Assembly (NCBI GenBank): GCA_038087035.1
Contig: CP051187.1
Coordinates: 1 to 64,000 of the forward strand
DNA length: 64,000 nt
Reading direction: 5' to 3'
Origin: Gloeotrichia echinulata CP02
GTDB taxonomy: Bacteria > Cyanobacteriota > Cyanobacteriia > Cyanobacteriales > Nostocaceae
Shown: in pieces, positions 24,580-33,640 of the stretch
Numbering within the stretch: position 1 is the stretch's first letter
How the letters are laid out: every line of letters starts with the position of its first letter
Notes under the pieces: model-generated
What the model saw: only the letters and a program-made list of their open reading frames with translations
What the model was told of the DNA's origin: nothing
The model's database searches: none
Translations under genes and position numbers: made by a program

Positions 24580-24779
24580 AATTTTAGATACATCACAGTT
24601 ATTCACGTGATTATATCTAAACCTGTCTCCAGTCTTGATAAATTTTGACTAAGGATTGAGGAGAGGGGAACGATGGGCTTTTCACTATAAAAAACTCCAC
24701 CCACAAGGGGATTGGGTATTGGGGCATAGTATATTAGGCATAGCGCAAGAAAAGTCACCCATACCCAATGCCCAATGCC

Positions 24780-24895
24780 CAATAGTAAGGAGTAATGAGT
24801 AATGAGTAATGAGTAATGAGTAAATTAATCCAATCCCCAATCCCCAATGCCCTATGCCCTATGCCCTATGCCCAATGCCCTATGCCCTATCCCCC
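24780..24895. repeat. STRR arrays (GAGTAAT, CCCTATG, CCCAATG)
   Basis: Heptamer arrays AGTAATG x5, then ATCCCCA and ATGCCCT/ATGCCCA units, in the coaD-rqcH spacer. Confidence 0.85.
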
Positions 24896-24897
24896 AT

Positions 24898-24928
24898 AAA
24901 AAAAAGACCAGCCTCCCACAGCCGGTCT
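24898..24928 (-). terminator. Rho-independent terminator on the minus strand
   Basis: Read on the minus strand: AGACCGGC, 8-nt loop, GCTGGTCT (one G-U pair), then eight T. It lies 300 bp past the end of rqcH, so it ends either an extended rqcH transcript or a separate RNA from 24929-25107. Confidence 0.75.
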
Positions 24929-25107
24929 GGAAAATGTCTTTTCGCGTTGTCTTCTCAATAGAGTAAAATCCAAATTGCGCGCTTCCAAAATGCAACGGGC
25001 AACTTTTCTTAATATTGTAACAGCCAACACAGATTTTTTAGCAAAATTTACTAAAACAAGATATTTACCGAAAATTCGGGTCTAGAGCCAAGTCCACAAC
25101 GACCCCT
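24929..25107. ncRNA. Possible non-coding RNA between two outward terminators
   Basis: About 180 bp without an ORF or the repeats that fill the other spacers. A minus-strand terminator bounds it on the left (24898-24928) and a plus-strand terminator on the right (25108-25135). Such a layout suggests one or two small RNAs, but no promoter or known RNA family is recognised. Alternatively it is the long 3' region of rqcH. Confidence 0.3.
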
Positions 25108-25135
25108 CAGTCCTACGCTTCCAGGACTGCTTTTT
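25108..25135 (+). terminator. Terminator-like hairpin on the plus strand
   Basis: CAGTCCT (25108-25114) and AGGACTG (25123-25129) form a 7-bp stem with an 8-nt loop, then CTTTTT. No plus-strand gene lies upstream, so it must end a non-coding transcript or be a chance palindrome. Confidence 0.5.
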
Positions 25136-25139
25136 GTAC

Positions 25140-25240
25140 AATAAATGACAAATGACAAAGAGTAATGAGTAATGAGTAATGAGTAATGAGTAATGACCAA
25201 TAACCAATGACCAATGACAACCGTCAACCGTCAACCGTTA
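25140..25240. repeat. STRR arrays overlapping the rqcH stop
   Basis: AATGAGT x5, CCAATGA units and three CGTCAAC heptamers. The last of these overlap the final codons and stop of rqcH (encoding NG and TGA). Confidence 0.85.
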
Positions 25241-26955
25241 ATTGACTGCGGTTTTCCCCACAGGATACGCTCTTGCTTGTAAATGGCGATTCCGGGTTTG
25301 GCTCCTTTGGGTTTGTAGACGTGCTTTGGTTGGGTGTAAACTACTGGTACTTGGTCACTCTGACGACCGCGACTGTAGTAAGCTGCAAAGTTAGCGGCAA
25401 ATTGTAAATCAGATGCTTCGGGAACAGCACCCGGTTCTAGGCGCAGTAGGACATGGCTTCCGGGAATTTCTTGGGCGTGAAACCACAGGTCATAATCGCC
25501 GGCGACACGAAATGTCAATTGGTCATTCTGGCGATTGTTGCGACCGATTAATAATTCAAAGCCGCTGGGGGTGCGAGAACGATGATAATTACTACTGGCG
25601 GCTTCATTGACACTGCGGTTGCGGTATTCTGGATCTTCGAGATATTTTTGTCCAATCAGCTCATCACGGATTTCTTCGAGGGCTTGCAAATCTTCTGGTG
25701 TTTGGTATTTGTCAATCTGGGCGATCGCCGCTTCAACTTGTTCTAAATAGGCAATTTCGGTATTCACTTCCAATAGTAAGGGTTCGACTGCAGCACGGGC
25801 GCGTTTTAATTTTTGATGCTGTTTATACATACTTTGGGCATTTTGTACAGCATTTTTATCCGGCTGCAGGGCGATCGCTCTTGGTTTACCTGTGTCAAAG
25901 TCAGGGAGGGTAATTTCTTTCATTCCCGGTTCCCAATTTTGCAAGTAAGCCATCAACAAATCAGCTTTTTCGCGATATTCATCCGCTTTATCTGATTGCT
26001 GCAAGCGTTCTTCAAAGGTTTTTCCTTTATTTCGTAATTTTACCAGAATATTATTCAGTTTCTGACTTAGCTGATGTCGTAACTGCAAAAATACCTGTTG
26101 ATTTAGCTCGTCGGTGTAATAGCGGTTGAGTAATTCTTGGATATTTGTCGCATTTTTCACCCCACCCCAACCCATGACAGTGTATCCCTCTGCTGTCCAA
26201 GCTGGGTGAAATTTACCTAATTCCAAGACTTGCAGCCATTCTTGCCACTTTTGGAACAGTCTTTCCCAATCGCCAGTGTTCAGGGTATCTGTGGTGGCTT
26301 CTGGTGCTAAATTTGCTGCTAGCACCATTAATTCTACTAATGCAGCACTCAAACCGCTATAACTTTTGAGTAACTGACGCTTGATGCTTCCTGGTACTAA
26401 GCTTACCCGTTCTTGCCAGCGTTCCTGAGATTCTTGCAAATTAGGAACAGGACCTGTGAGTTTGGGTGGTGTTTCATAGGGTTGTCCGGTTTGGATGGGT
26501 CGGACACTAGATTGTTGCTGGCTGACTTGATGGGCTGCGGTGATAATTAAATTGCTAGCGTCGGTGAGAATGACGTTGCTATATTTGCCCATAATTTCCA
26601 CATATATATGATACAGGGGGCTTTCCCCTGGACGACGGGCAAATTGTAAATCAACAACACGTTCCCACGGTGCGATCGCCTCAATTCCCACCAGCGCTAA
26701 ACCGCCAAGCTGGTGTATGAGTTGTTGACTGAAAGTGAAAGTATCTGGTATGCGTGGTGGTGGTTCGCCAATACTAATACGAGCAGCTTGGGGGTGCCAA
26801 GAAATCTCTAGCCAACCCCGCTGTTTTAAGGTACGTAACGCCACTGCAATAGTATAGCGATCGCGCTGGTAAACCTGTTCTGTCCTTGAGGGTAGCCAAT
26901 TAGCGCGGATTTCGCTACAAGTAGCTGTCAGGGTCGTAAAGTCAACTGGTTGCAC
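25231..26955 (-). CDS. rqcH: RqcH/NFACT family ribosome quality-control protein
   Basis: RqcH (bacterial Rqc2/NEMF, also known as FbpA/FpbA) binds stalled 50S subunits with peptidyl-tRNA and directs alanine tailing of the nascent chain. The 574-residue protein starts MQPVDFTTLTATCSEIRANW, matching the NFACT-N fold. It then has two helix-hairpin-helix-type and coiled-coil regions (about 270-430). The conserved NFACT-R part is GFELLIGRNNRQNDQLTFR, then DLWFHAQEIPGSHVLLR, and ends in VYTQPKHVYKPKGAKPG. The length is normal. The final residues NG and the stop come from an STRR heptamer. Confidence 0.93.
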   Translation of the reverse strand: MQPVDFTTLTATCSEIRANWLPSRTEQVYQRDRYTIAVALRTLKQRGWLEISWHPQAARISIGEPPPRIPDTFTFSQQLIHQLGGLALVGIEAIAPWERVVDLQFARRPGESPLYHIYVEIMGKYSNVILTDASNLIITAAHQVSQQQSSVRPIQTGQPYETPPKLTGPVPNLQESQERWQERVSLVPGSIKRQLLKSYSGLSAALVELMVLAANLAPEATTDTLNTGDWERLFQKWQEWLQVLELGKFHPAWTAEGYTVMGWGGVKNATNIQELLNRYYTDELNQQVFLQLRHQLSQKLNNILVKLRNKGKTFEERLQQSDKADEYREKADLLMAYLQNWEPGMKEITLPDFDTGKPRAIALQPDKNAVQNAQSMYKQHQKLKRARAAVEPLLLEVNTEIAYLEQVEAAIAQIDKYQTPEDLQALEEIRDELIGQKYLEDPEYRNRSVNEAASSNYHRSRTPSGFELLIGRNNRQNDQLTFRVAGDYDLWFHAQEIPGSHVLLRLEPGAVPEASDLQFAANFAAYYSRGRQSDQVPVVYTQPKHVYKPKGAKPGIAIYKQERILWGKPQSING

Positions 26956-26989
26956 AACAATTAGCCTTGAGGGGGCGAATAGGGGGTAA

Positions 26990-27079
26990 TATCAAATCCG
27001 TTTGTATCGGAATTATTCCTCTTTCTCACTCTGCGCCCTCTGCGGTTCTTTAATCATTCAGATGCTACCGGATTTGATA
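26990..27079. repeat. MITE-like element, TATCAAATCCG ends
   Basis: TATCAAATCCG (26990-27000) is inverted as CGGATTTGATA (27069-27079). The inside carries a common cyanobacterial filler (CTCTGCGCCCTCTGCGG). No coding potential. Confidence 0.65.
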
Positions 27080-27117
27080 CAACACCCATTTTATCGGCTA
27101 TGTCAGGACAATTGTCG

Positions 27118-27486
27118 GTAGGGGCGCAAGGCTTTGCGCCCCGGAAGATTATCGAACGACGCCAAAAACCCTGATTTTCCCGTGTTGTCAGGGGTCATAC
27201 CTACCATTTCGCCATGTCGGTAGGGGCGCAATACTGCTCGGTTAAGCTCAAAAAACTTAAAATTCGTAGGTTGGGTTGAGGAACGTAGGCGCAGCCTTCT
27301 CGAAGAGTAACCCAACATGGACGGGGCTTTGTTGGGTTTCGCAGAGCCTCAACCCAACCTACCATTTTCCTTAACCGAGCAGTATTGGGTAGGGGCGCAA
27401 GGCTTTGCGCCCCGGAAGATTATGGAACGACGCCAAAAACCCTGATTTTTCCGTGTTGTCAGGGATCATACCTACCATTTTGCCAC
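27118..27486. repeat. Tandem GGGGCGCAAGG repeats split by a nested MITE
   Basis: Two copies of a roughly 97-bp unit (27118-27214 and 27390-27486), each with GGGGCGCAAGGCTTTGCGCC, AACGACGCCAAAAACCCTGA and CATACCTACCATTT. Between them lies the element 27229-27387. Together with 26990-27079 this accounts for the rqcH-glycosyltransferase spacer (26956-27541); no gene is present. Confidence 0.75.
27229..27387. repeat. 159-bp MITE-like element, CAATACTGCTCGG ends
   Basis: CAATACTGCTCGGTTAAG (27229-27246) is exactly inverted at 27370-27387. A second inverted pair inside is GTAGGTTGGGTTGAG / CTCAACCCAACCTAC. Termini resemble those of 1446-1571. Confidence 0.82.
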
Positions 27487-27541
27487 TCAGTATCCTATGT
27501 CACCAAGGGCGCAAGGACTGACGCCCCTAGTGCGAGGTTGA

Positions 27542-28843
27542 TTAACTCAGCAACGCTGGTTCTTTGGTTGCTGGTTCCAAGGGTTGCGCTAACGGTTGCG
27601 CCAAGGGTTCCTCTAACAGTTGGGTATACAGTTCATTGAGATGATATGCTACACCATCCCAACTAAATTGCTGGATGACGTGCTTTCTGGCTGCTTTACC
27701 CAATTCATCTCGCCATTGGGGATTACTGAGAATGCGGTCAATAGCATGGGAAAACGCAGCTACATCTTTTGGTGGCACCAATAAACCGGTTTTTTCGGAA
27801 ACTACAGTAAATTGCAGTCCACCAACATCACTTGCTACTACGGGTGTACCACTCGCCATTGCTTCAATTGCTACTAGTCCAAAGGGTTCGTAGTGACTGG
27901 GAACGACACAAACATCAGCAGCAGCGTAGTAATTTGGCAGAACGGTTTGACTCAGCTGACCAGGTAAGATGGTAAAGTCGCTCATACCTAATTCTGTGAC
28001 AATTTGCTCGATGCGATCGCGCTCTTTACCGTCACTGTTTCCTGGGGTACTACCACCACCAATAATTAAGTGCAGTTTATGACAATCATGTAACTTTGAT
28101 TCGCGCACCGCACGCACCAAAGTTTCTATCCCTTTGCGCCGATCAAAACGCCCTACATATAATACAACTTTGGCTTCTGGATCAATTTTCAACACATCTC
28201 TTGCTGTTTCTCGATCCACAGAACCAAAGTGCCTAATATTTGTTCCACAAGGAATAATATCTATACTGCCTTTAGTGGAAACTAGCGACCTCATGTGTTG
28301 CTTTTCTTGCGGACTTGTGGCTACAATTCTTTCTGCTGTCTCTAGTACTTCTTTTTCTACTTCTAATCGTTGACTGGCTATTAAAGGTATCGTCTCTATT
28401 GTATTGTACTTGACTGCTCCTAAAGAGTGGTATGTATGAACATGCTTGCTACCTTGGATTGCCTTTAACTGCATCCCGACCCAGCTAGAGAGCCAGTAGT
28501 TGGTATGAACCAACTGATATGTGATGCCATTTTCTCTTTGGAATTTCAGTAACTGTTCCACAAATTCTGGCAGATATTTAAACCCATTGTCCCGTGGTAC
28601 AAAGTCCACTGGACCTGCTGTTAAACGAATTGTTCTACATCGTGAGTTATGTTGTACAATCGTTTCTTGGTCAGCGCTCACTCTCCGACTAAACATATCC
28701 ACTTGCCATCCTAGAGAGGCTAGTGCTTCACCCACTTGACGGACATAAACATTTTGTCCTCCGGCTTCTTCTTTGCCAATTTCAATCGCGGGATCTCCGT
28801 GGACAGAAATCAAAGCAATGCGTTTTTCAGTGGTAGAGTTCAT
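27542..28843 (-). CDS. Family 4 glycosyltransferase
   Basis: A 433-residue GT-B glycosyltransferase resembling sucrose-phosphate synthase/sucrose synthase-like GT4 enzymes of cyanobacteria. The N-terminal motif SVHGDPAIEIGKEEAGGQNVYV is typical of that group (GGQNVYV nucleotide/acceptor loop). The C-terminal domain has YVGRFDRRKGIETLVRA and the EX7E-type motif PSHYEPFGLVAIEAMASGTP. The tail contains a short repeat EPLAQPLAQPLEPA encoded by repeated DNA. It is monocistronic with an AT-rich 900-bp upstream spacer. Substrate could be sugar phosphate or polysaccharide; not decidable here. Confidence 0.9.
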   Translation of the reverse strand: MNSTTEKRIALISVHGDPAIEIGKEEAGGQNVYVRQVGEALASLGWQVDMFSRRVSADQETIVQHNSRCRTIRLTAGPVDFVPRDNGFKYLPEFVEQLLKFQRENGITYQLVHTNYWLSSWVGMQLKAIQGSKHVHTYHSLGAVKYNTIETIPLIASQRLEVEKEVLETAERIVATSPQEKQHMRSLVSTKGSIDIIPCGTNIRHFGSVDRETARDVLKIDPEAKVVLYVGRFDRRKGIETLVRAVRESKLHDCHKLHLIIGGGSTPGNSDGKERDRIEQIVTELGMSDFTILPGQLSQTVLPNYYAAADVCVVPSHYEPFGLVAIEAMASGTPVVASDVGGLQFTVVSEKTGLLVPPKDVAAFSHAIDRILSNPQWRDELGKAARKHVIQQFSWDGVAYHLNELYTQLLEEPLAQPLAQPLEPATKEPALLS

Positions 28844-29768
28844 AGTTTGTGTGTTGCTGATTGATACAAAGTTTCAGGCGGCTCCAAGTTTGCCTATAGC
28901 ACTTTTACTTGAATCTTTTAGGAACTTTGTGTAATCTTTATTTTAATTTAATCCGCCAAGGATTGTTATACATCTGCTACCAGAAATAGCCTGTTTTACT
29001 ACGTATTTATATTTAATTTTTTTATACTTAAATTGCTATATTTATATCTAACTAATGCTTTTGATAGACAAACCCCTATTTAAGGAATTTTTCTATACAT
29101 CTCAAATCCCAAAAATAGCTGTTAATATCAATTTTTTAGCTAAAAAACAGTAGTATAATAGTGATTTTTAGCTTATTTCTTTTAATTACTTTTACTTAGA
29201 TTATCCCCTGATAAATTCTCTAATAATTAAGGATTAAACACCTATAATTCAATCTCAAAAATAAATCTGCAAAATCCAAAATTTATAGTATTAATTATCA
29301 ATCAAATTATGATGTGTCTCTTTATACTATTTTTTTGTTAAATATTGTTCTGTTACATATGATACAGCTTGAGCATATTTGAAATTTTGCGGTGAGGAGT
29401 AATAGTTTACATTGTCAAATATTCAGATGGTTTAACCTGGTTTAACCGACAGAGGGGATATAGGTTTTAGTGACACTCCTACACCAATTGCAAGCAATGT
29501 GGTGTAGGCTTCCGAGTCCTCTCCGGGGTGAAGCTACGATAACTCTTTAAGATATATAACAGTATATGTATTATTTTTTTTTCAGTCTAATCTGCATTCG
29601 TAGAACTTACGCACTGTTGACGAAAAATCAGCCTTTGCGATTACTACCCTACAGAAACGTTTAGTCTGGCGTAATGCGCTGTGAACAGCTAGACAATACT
29701 GAAAAATTAAAAATTAAAAATCAAAAAATATTTCTGATTTTTAATTTTTAATGTTTCGCCATCAGAGC
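28844..29768. other. AT-rich 925-bp gene-free region
   Basis: No convincing ORF on either strand. Notable items are a hairpin CTACACCA...TGGTGTAG at about 29481-29509 next to a TGACACTCC sequence, of the type seen in IS200/IS605 ends, and an AGAACTTACGCAC relative of the AGGACTTACGC family at about 29605. A TATAGCACTTTTACTT fragment lies at about 28896. The glycosyltransferase promoter must lie near 28850-28950. Confidence 0.45.
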
Positions 29769-30269
29769 TTAATTAGTGGTTTGTGCTGCTAGCATCTGCT
29801 TAAGCTTTTCTAATTCAGAAGCCCAACGGGGATCTGGACGAATAGCATCTGAGTCAGAGGTAGTGGTAGTTTCCCGTCCACCACCACCACCACCACCACG
29901 TCGGGACTTCTTAGCGCCCTTGTCACGACGACTACCTTCTTTATTGATGTTAGGAGCCGGATTGCTACTAACATGTTGGATAGGCTTAGGCGTTGGCTCT
30001 TCGCTTTCCTCACCCTTAGTGCGAGGTAATGCCTTTTCTAACTTGATGGGCGTCTCTTTGAACAGCAGACCATTATACTTTTCAATAATTTCATCTGCTT
30101 GTTCATCATTGTTGACCGTCAGAAAGCCGAAACCACGACATTTGCCTGTTTTTCGGTCTTTAATTAGTTTAGTGGTGACAGCATCACCTTCTGCAGCAAA
30201 AACTGCTTGCAGTTCTTGACGATCTATTTCTTCTTTGGGCAAATTACCTATGTATAGGCGAATGGACAT
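29769..30269 (-). CDS. RNA-binding protein with RRM domain
   Basis: A 166-residue protein: one RNA recognition motif at the N-terminus with RNP2 RLYIGNL (4-10) and RNP1 KCRGFGFLTV (about 43-52). A basic linker with a seven-glycine run (RRGGGGGGGRE) and a conserved-looking C-terminal tail (DPRWASELEKLKQMLAAQ) follow. Cyanobacterial Rbp proteins of this type respond to cold and bind mRNA. The glycine run is encoded by a CCA microsatellite (minus strand), likely variable in length. The long upstream region (30270-30590) is typical for cold-regulated rbp leaders. Confidence 0.92.
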   Translation of the reverse strand: MSIRLYIGNLPKEEIDRQELQAVFAAEGDAVTTKLIKDRKTGKCRGFGFLTVNNDEQADEIIEKYNGLLFKETPIKLEKALPRTKGEESEEPTPKPIQHVSSNPAPNINKEGSRRDKGAKKSRRGGGGGGGRETTTTSDSDAIRPDPRWASELEKLKQMLAAQTTN

Positions 30270-30677
30270 GAACTATACCTCCAGAGTTGAATGAACATGG
30301 CAAGGACAGAAAACATTACTTGGCTTTGGCTTTTAAATAGATGCTATTGACTAAGACTGCCATAAACCAATTTTTTAACTCCAAACTGTCAACCTATACA
30401 ATACAGTTTTTCGTCGGGATCAAGCTTGTTTAATCCAAAAGCGTACAAAACGCTCAGTTAATACCACCTTAATTCTAAGAATTGTAAATTTAATAGCCTA
30501 CTGCATACTACAGTAAATGTTTTCTTCTATGCCTTGGTGTGCAGAATAAAATACCATTTCTTACATTATCACGGTATCTTCTACGTAGCTAGTTCAGGGC
30601 ATACATTTCCGACAAGAGTATGACTGAATAGTAGCATAAAACACTTTTTTTTCTCAACACCAAATATTGGAAACAAA
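30270..30677. other. Upstream region of the rbp gene
   Basis: A 400-bp stretch without a believable gene; a 75-codon minus-strand frame at 30589-30816 crosses a terminator hairpin and has no features. It should hold the rbp promoter and long leader. Confidence 0.4.
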
Positions 30678-30696
30678 AACCAGCCAGTGGCTGGTT
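30678..30696 (-). terminator. Terminator of the M48-like gene
   Basis: A perfect 8-bp stem AACCAGCC/GGCTGGTT with a 3-nt loop; on the minus strand it is followed by TTTTTGTTT. It lies about 320 bp after the stop at 31019. Confidence 0.65.
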
Positions 30697-30849
30697 AAAT
30701 TGCTGCTGTGTTGGCAGGAGAAAAAGGATAGGTTGGCGTAAGCAGCCGAAAAAGTTAACTAAGCTAAGATGCTGAGTTATATCCGGTGCTAAAGTTTGTG
30801 TAAATAAATGTAACACTAGACGAAATAATCTGCAATGTTTGTTTACGTT

Positions 30850-31018
30850 TGACCCTTGTCATTGGTTATTGGTCATTGGTCATTGGTCATTTGTCATTGG
30901 TCATTGGTCATTTGTCATTGGTCATTTGTCATCACCCCAATACCCAATCGCCAAACCCCAATACCCAATACCCAAACCCCAAACCCCAAACCCCAATCCC
31001 CAAACCCCAATCCCCAAC
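30850..31018. repeat. STRR arrays (GGTCATT, CCCCAAA)
   Basis: Heptamers TTGGTCA/TTTGTCA, about twelve units, then CCCAATA/CCCCAAA/CCCCAAT units up to the stop of the next gene. Confidence 0.85.
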
Positions 31019-33325
31019 CTAGCCTGTGAGAAAAATGTAAGCGCCCCAAGCCTGTGCTGCAACTGCTAAAATGGTAGACCAGATGGGAAGAGCGCTATGA
31101 ATGGTATTACCATTTTGCGTTTGCAAAGTTTGGATATCAATCCAGGGGGTTGCGCCGCGTCGAAACCAACCTGTGACGGTAATGTGGCGACCTATCCAGT
31201 CTTGGGGATTGATTGATGGTGTAAGTCCGGGAATGTGGTGCAATTTCACTAATCCGATGTGGGATTGTAGGATTAAGTCTTGTCCTAGGCAGTTGCTAGT
31301 ACCCTGACGGCCTAATAGTTTACCAACAAAACGCACATTGATGCTGTCTATGGGGATGGCCGATGGGTTGGCTAACAAATTGGGTAGGCGATCGTCTGTT
31401 TGTACAGTAGCAGGTTTGATATCAGGAAATAAAGCATTCATGCGGATGATCATCCCGATGCTCAAACCAATTAGCAGACAACCTGTAACGAAAGACCAAT
31501 CTTGGTAGATCCATTTTAGGTTCAACAACTTGAGTGCAAAGGCAATTTGCCAAGTTAACCAGATCAGACCGGCAAACACCAAACCCAGGGGAATACCTAA
31601 AAAGGGAGCCATTTGTAACAAGAAGGACTGATGTTTACCCTTTAAAGATTGTTCATTCGTCAGATGTAGTTCGGGTTCTAAATGCCAGTGACGGGCAATT
31701 TTGCACAGACGTTGGATGCGATCGCCGATTAAAGGATGGCTGTTGTTGATTGTAAACCATCGGCGATAGGGATTGAAATTATCCCACATCAAGAACGATT
31801 CAAAGGATATATGTCCGGCAATACTACCCAAAGAGATACTCTGTTGATAACTTACAGGTGCCAGGAGGTTCAAGCTTTCCAACTGCCAACTGGTGTGTTC
31901 TTGTTTGGTAATATCACCAGCAATCCCAATGGCAATTTTGAGTAAAGCCCTGGTCAGAGCATTGGGATTACCAGTTATTTCGGCTGCGGTGCGATCGCTA
32001 TAGTAAACGCGCAACCTCGACAACCACAAACCAGGTCCACTCAGCAAACACCAAACTCCATAAACAATAATAGCCCAAATTGTGAACGGCATTCGCCAAA
32101 TTCCTTGTGAGTTGCGATTCCCCCACTCCGACACTTGCTGATATAGCCTGTATACGGGTAGTGTCAGCAACAGCAACAGAGACATCACCACAAAATCTCT
32201 GTGGACAATATGCCCTACCTGGGTAGCATAAATTATGGCAATTTCATCATCCGCCAGTTGCTCTAATAGCCCCTGACTGACGACAATTCGCGCATTGCGG
32301 GCTAAATTACCATAGGTCAAAGCCACTGGTGCAGCGATGGGCAAAATTCGGAGTTTGGGTAATGGCCAGCCTCGCTGTTGACAACAACGTTGTAGCATCC
32401 GCACGGTTTCGCGACTGTAGCCATTTAAGATTTCTTTGGGCAATTCTCGTTGACCATAAAAGTTTGTCAATAGCCAGTCGAGTAACCAGGGTGACAAGGC
32501 CAGTCCGATGACTAATATTAGTAACAAAAATTGGCTCGGATCGCGGTATAAAAGTTGTAATGGCTCCAGATATGGTAATGTGATTAAAGTCTGGTTAATT
32601 AATCCCAAGGCGAACTTGACCATTTCTCGGATCACCCAAAACAGGGCGATAAAGGTTCCAGCAGTCAGCAACCGCAAGGGTAGTAACTTAAACTTTTGCA
32701 ACGGTTGCCATACCTTAGCCCTGGCTGCATGTCGCCAATAAATGCTCTGTGCTTTAGGTTGCGGATGACTTAATGATACTATCAAGCCACTACCAGAAAT
32801 AGTAGGTGCTGAATCTCGGAAATTTTGCCAGATGGCTGTTGGCAGAGCAGAGGAACTCACGGGGGTTGTAGCTGGTTCAGTTTTATTTTTGACACCATGA
32901 GATACCGTAGCAGGACTTGCGGGTGTAACTATGGTATCTTGTGACAACTGTGGTGATGCAGCAGTAACTGGCACAGGTTTTTTTTGTGCATCATCAAAAG
33001 GGACAAATCCAGTTGCCAAATTTTCGGATTTTGATGCTGTATTATGATGTTTTTGGCGTTTGGTCAAGTGTTCAAGAGCGCGTTGTGCCCACTCTTGCAC
33101 TTGCGGATTGTGACTCTCAATCAGATTTTGACACAGGGCGATCGCCTTGGGAGCTTCGCCACTGCGAGCATAAGCCATCACTAAACCAACCTGTGCCTGC
33201 AAAGTAGCGTTACTATTACCCTGACTGCTAGCAACAGGTTCGAGATGAGCGATCGCTGTTTGATAATTTCCCTGCTTGAGAGCAACTAAACCAGCCTCCA
33301 AAGACATTTTGGCATGTGAAGGCAT
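31019..33325 (-). CDS. M48-like membrane protein with TPR, catalytic residues lost
   Basis: A 768-residue multi-pass protein. The N-terminus (1-95) has two TPR-like helical pairs (LEAGLVALKQGNYQTAIAHL). A variable linker leads to several membrane helices and an M48/HtpX-like domain. Where active M48 proteases have HExxH this protein has TQVGH (368-372), and the third ligand motif (normally ExxxAD) reads RVYYSDRTAA. Two of three metal ligands and the catalytic Glu are therefore missing, so a pseudo-protease is likely. More helices and a beta-rich end (GRHITVTGWFRRG) follow. A scaffold or regulatory role is inference. Confidence 0.85.
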   Translation of the reverse strand: MPSHAKMSLEAGLVALKQGNYQTAIAHLEPVASSQGNSNATLQAQVGLVMAYARSGEAPKAIALCQNLIESHNPQVQEWAQRALEHLTKRQKHHNTASKSENLATGFVPFDDAQKKPVPVTAASPQLSQDTIVTPASPATVSHGVKNKTEPATTPVSSSALPTAIWQNFRDSAPTISGSGLIVSLSHPQPKAQSIYWRHAARAKVWQPLQKFKLLPLRLLTAGTFIALFWVIREMVKFALGLINQTLITLPYLEPLQLLYRDPSQFLLLILVIGLALSPWLLDWLLTNFYGQRELPKEILNGYSRETVRMLQRCCQQRGWPLPKLRILPIAAPVALTYGNLARNARIVVSQGLLEQLADDEIAIIYATQVGHIVHRDFVVMSLLLLLTLPVYRLYQQVSEWGNRNSQGIWRMPFTIWAIIVYGVWCLLSGPGLWLSRLRVYYSDRTAAEITGNPNALTRALLKIAIGIAGDITKQEHTSWQLESLNLLAPVSYQQSISLGSIAGHISFESFLMWDNFNPYRRWFTINNSHPLIGDRIQRLCKIARHWHLEPELHLTNEQSLKGKHQSFLLQMAPFLGIPLGLVFAGLIWLTWQIAFALKLLNLKWIYQDWSFVTGCLLIGLSIGMIIRMNALFPDIKPATVQTDDRLPNLLANPSAIPIDSINVRFVGKLLGRQGTSNCLGQDLILQSHIGLVKLHHIPGLTPSINPQDWIGRHITVTGWFRRGATPWIDIQTLQTQNGNTIHSALPIWSTILAVAAQAWGAYIFLTG

Positions 33326-33364
33326 ACAGATTCAACCACTGTTTTAACTGATGACTGATAACGT

Positions 33365-33640
33365 TTGACGGTTGACCAATGACAAATGACCAAATGTCAA
33401 ATGTCAAATGTCAAATGTCAATGAGTAATGAGTAATGAGTAATGAGTAATGAGTAATGAGTAATGAGTAATGAGTAATGAGTAATGAGTAATGACCCATG
33501 ACCCATGACCCATGACCCATGACCAATGACCAATGACAAATGACAAATGACCAATGACAAATGACAAATGACAAATGACAAATGACCAATGACCAATGAC
33601 CAATGACCAATGACCAATGACCAATGACCAATGTCAACCG
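33365..33640. repeat. Large mixed heptamer STRR array
   Basis: About 270 bp of tandem heptamers in blocks: AAATGTC x4, AATGAGT x10, CCATGAC x4, then CAATGAC/AAATGAC x15, ending in CGTCAAC units that overlap the prfC stop. It creates open frames in three phases, which are not genes. Confidence 0.92.

Noticed and set aside
30589..30816. 75-codon minus-strand frame
   Set aside because: It crosses a perfect terminator hairpin, has no ribosome site and no recognisable domain.
33365..33640. Possible CRISPR array
   Set aside because: The repeats are 7 bp, directly adjacent, without unique spacers, and no cas gene is near.
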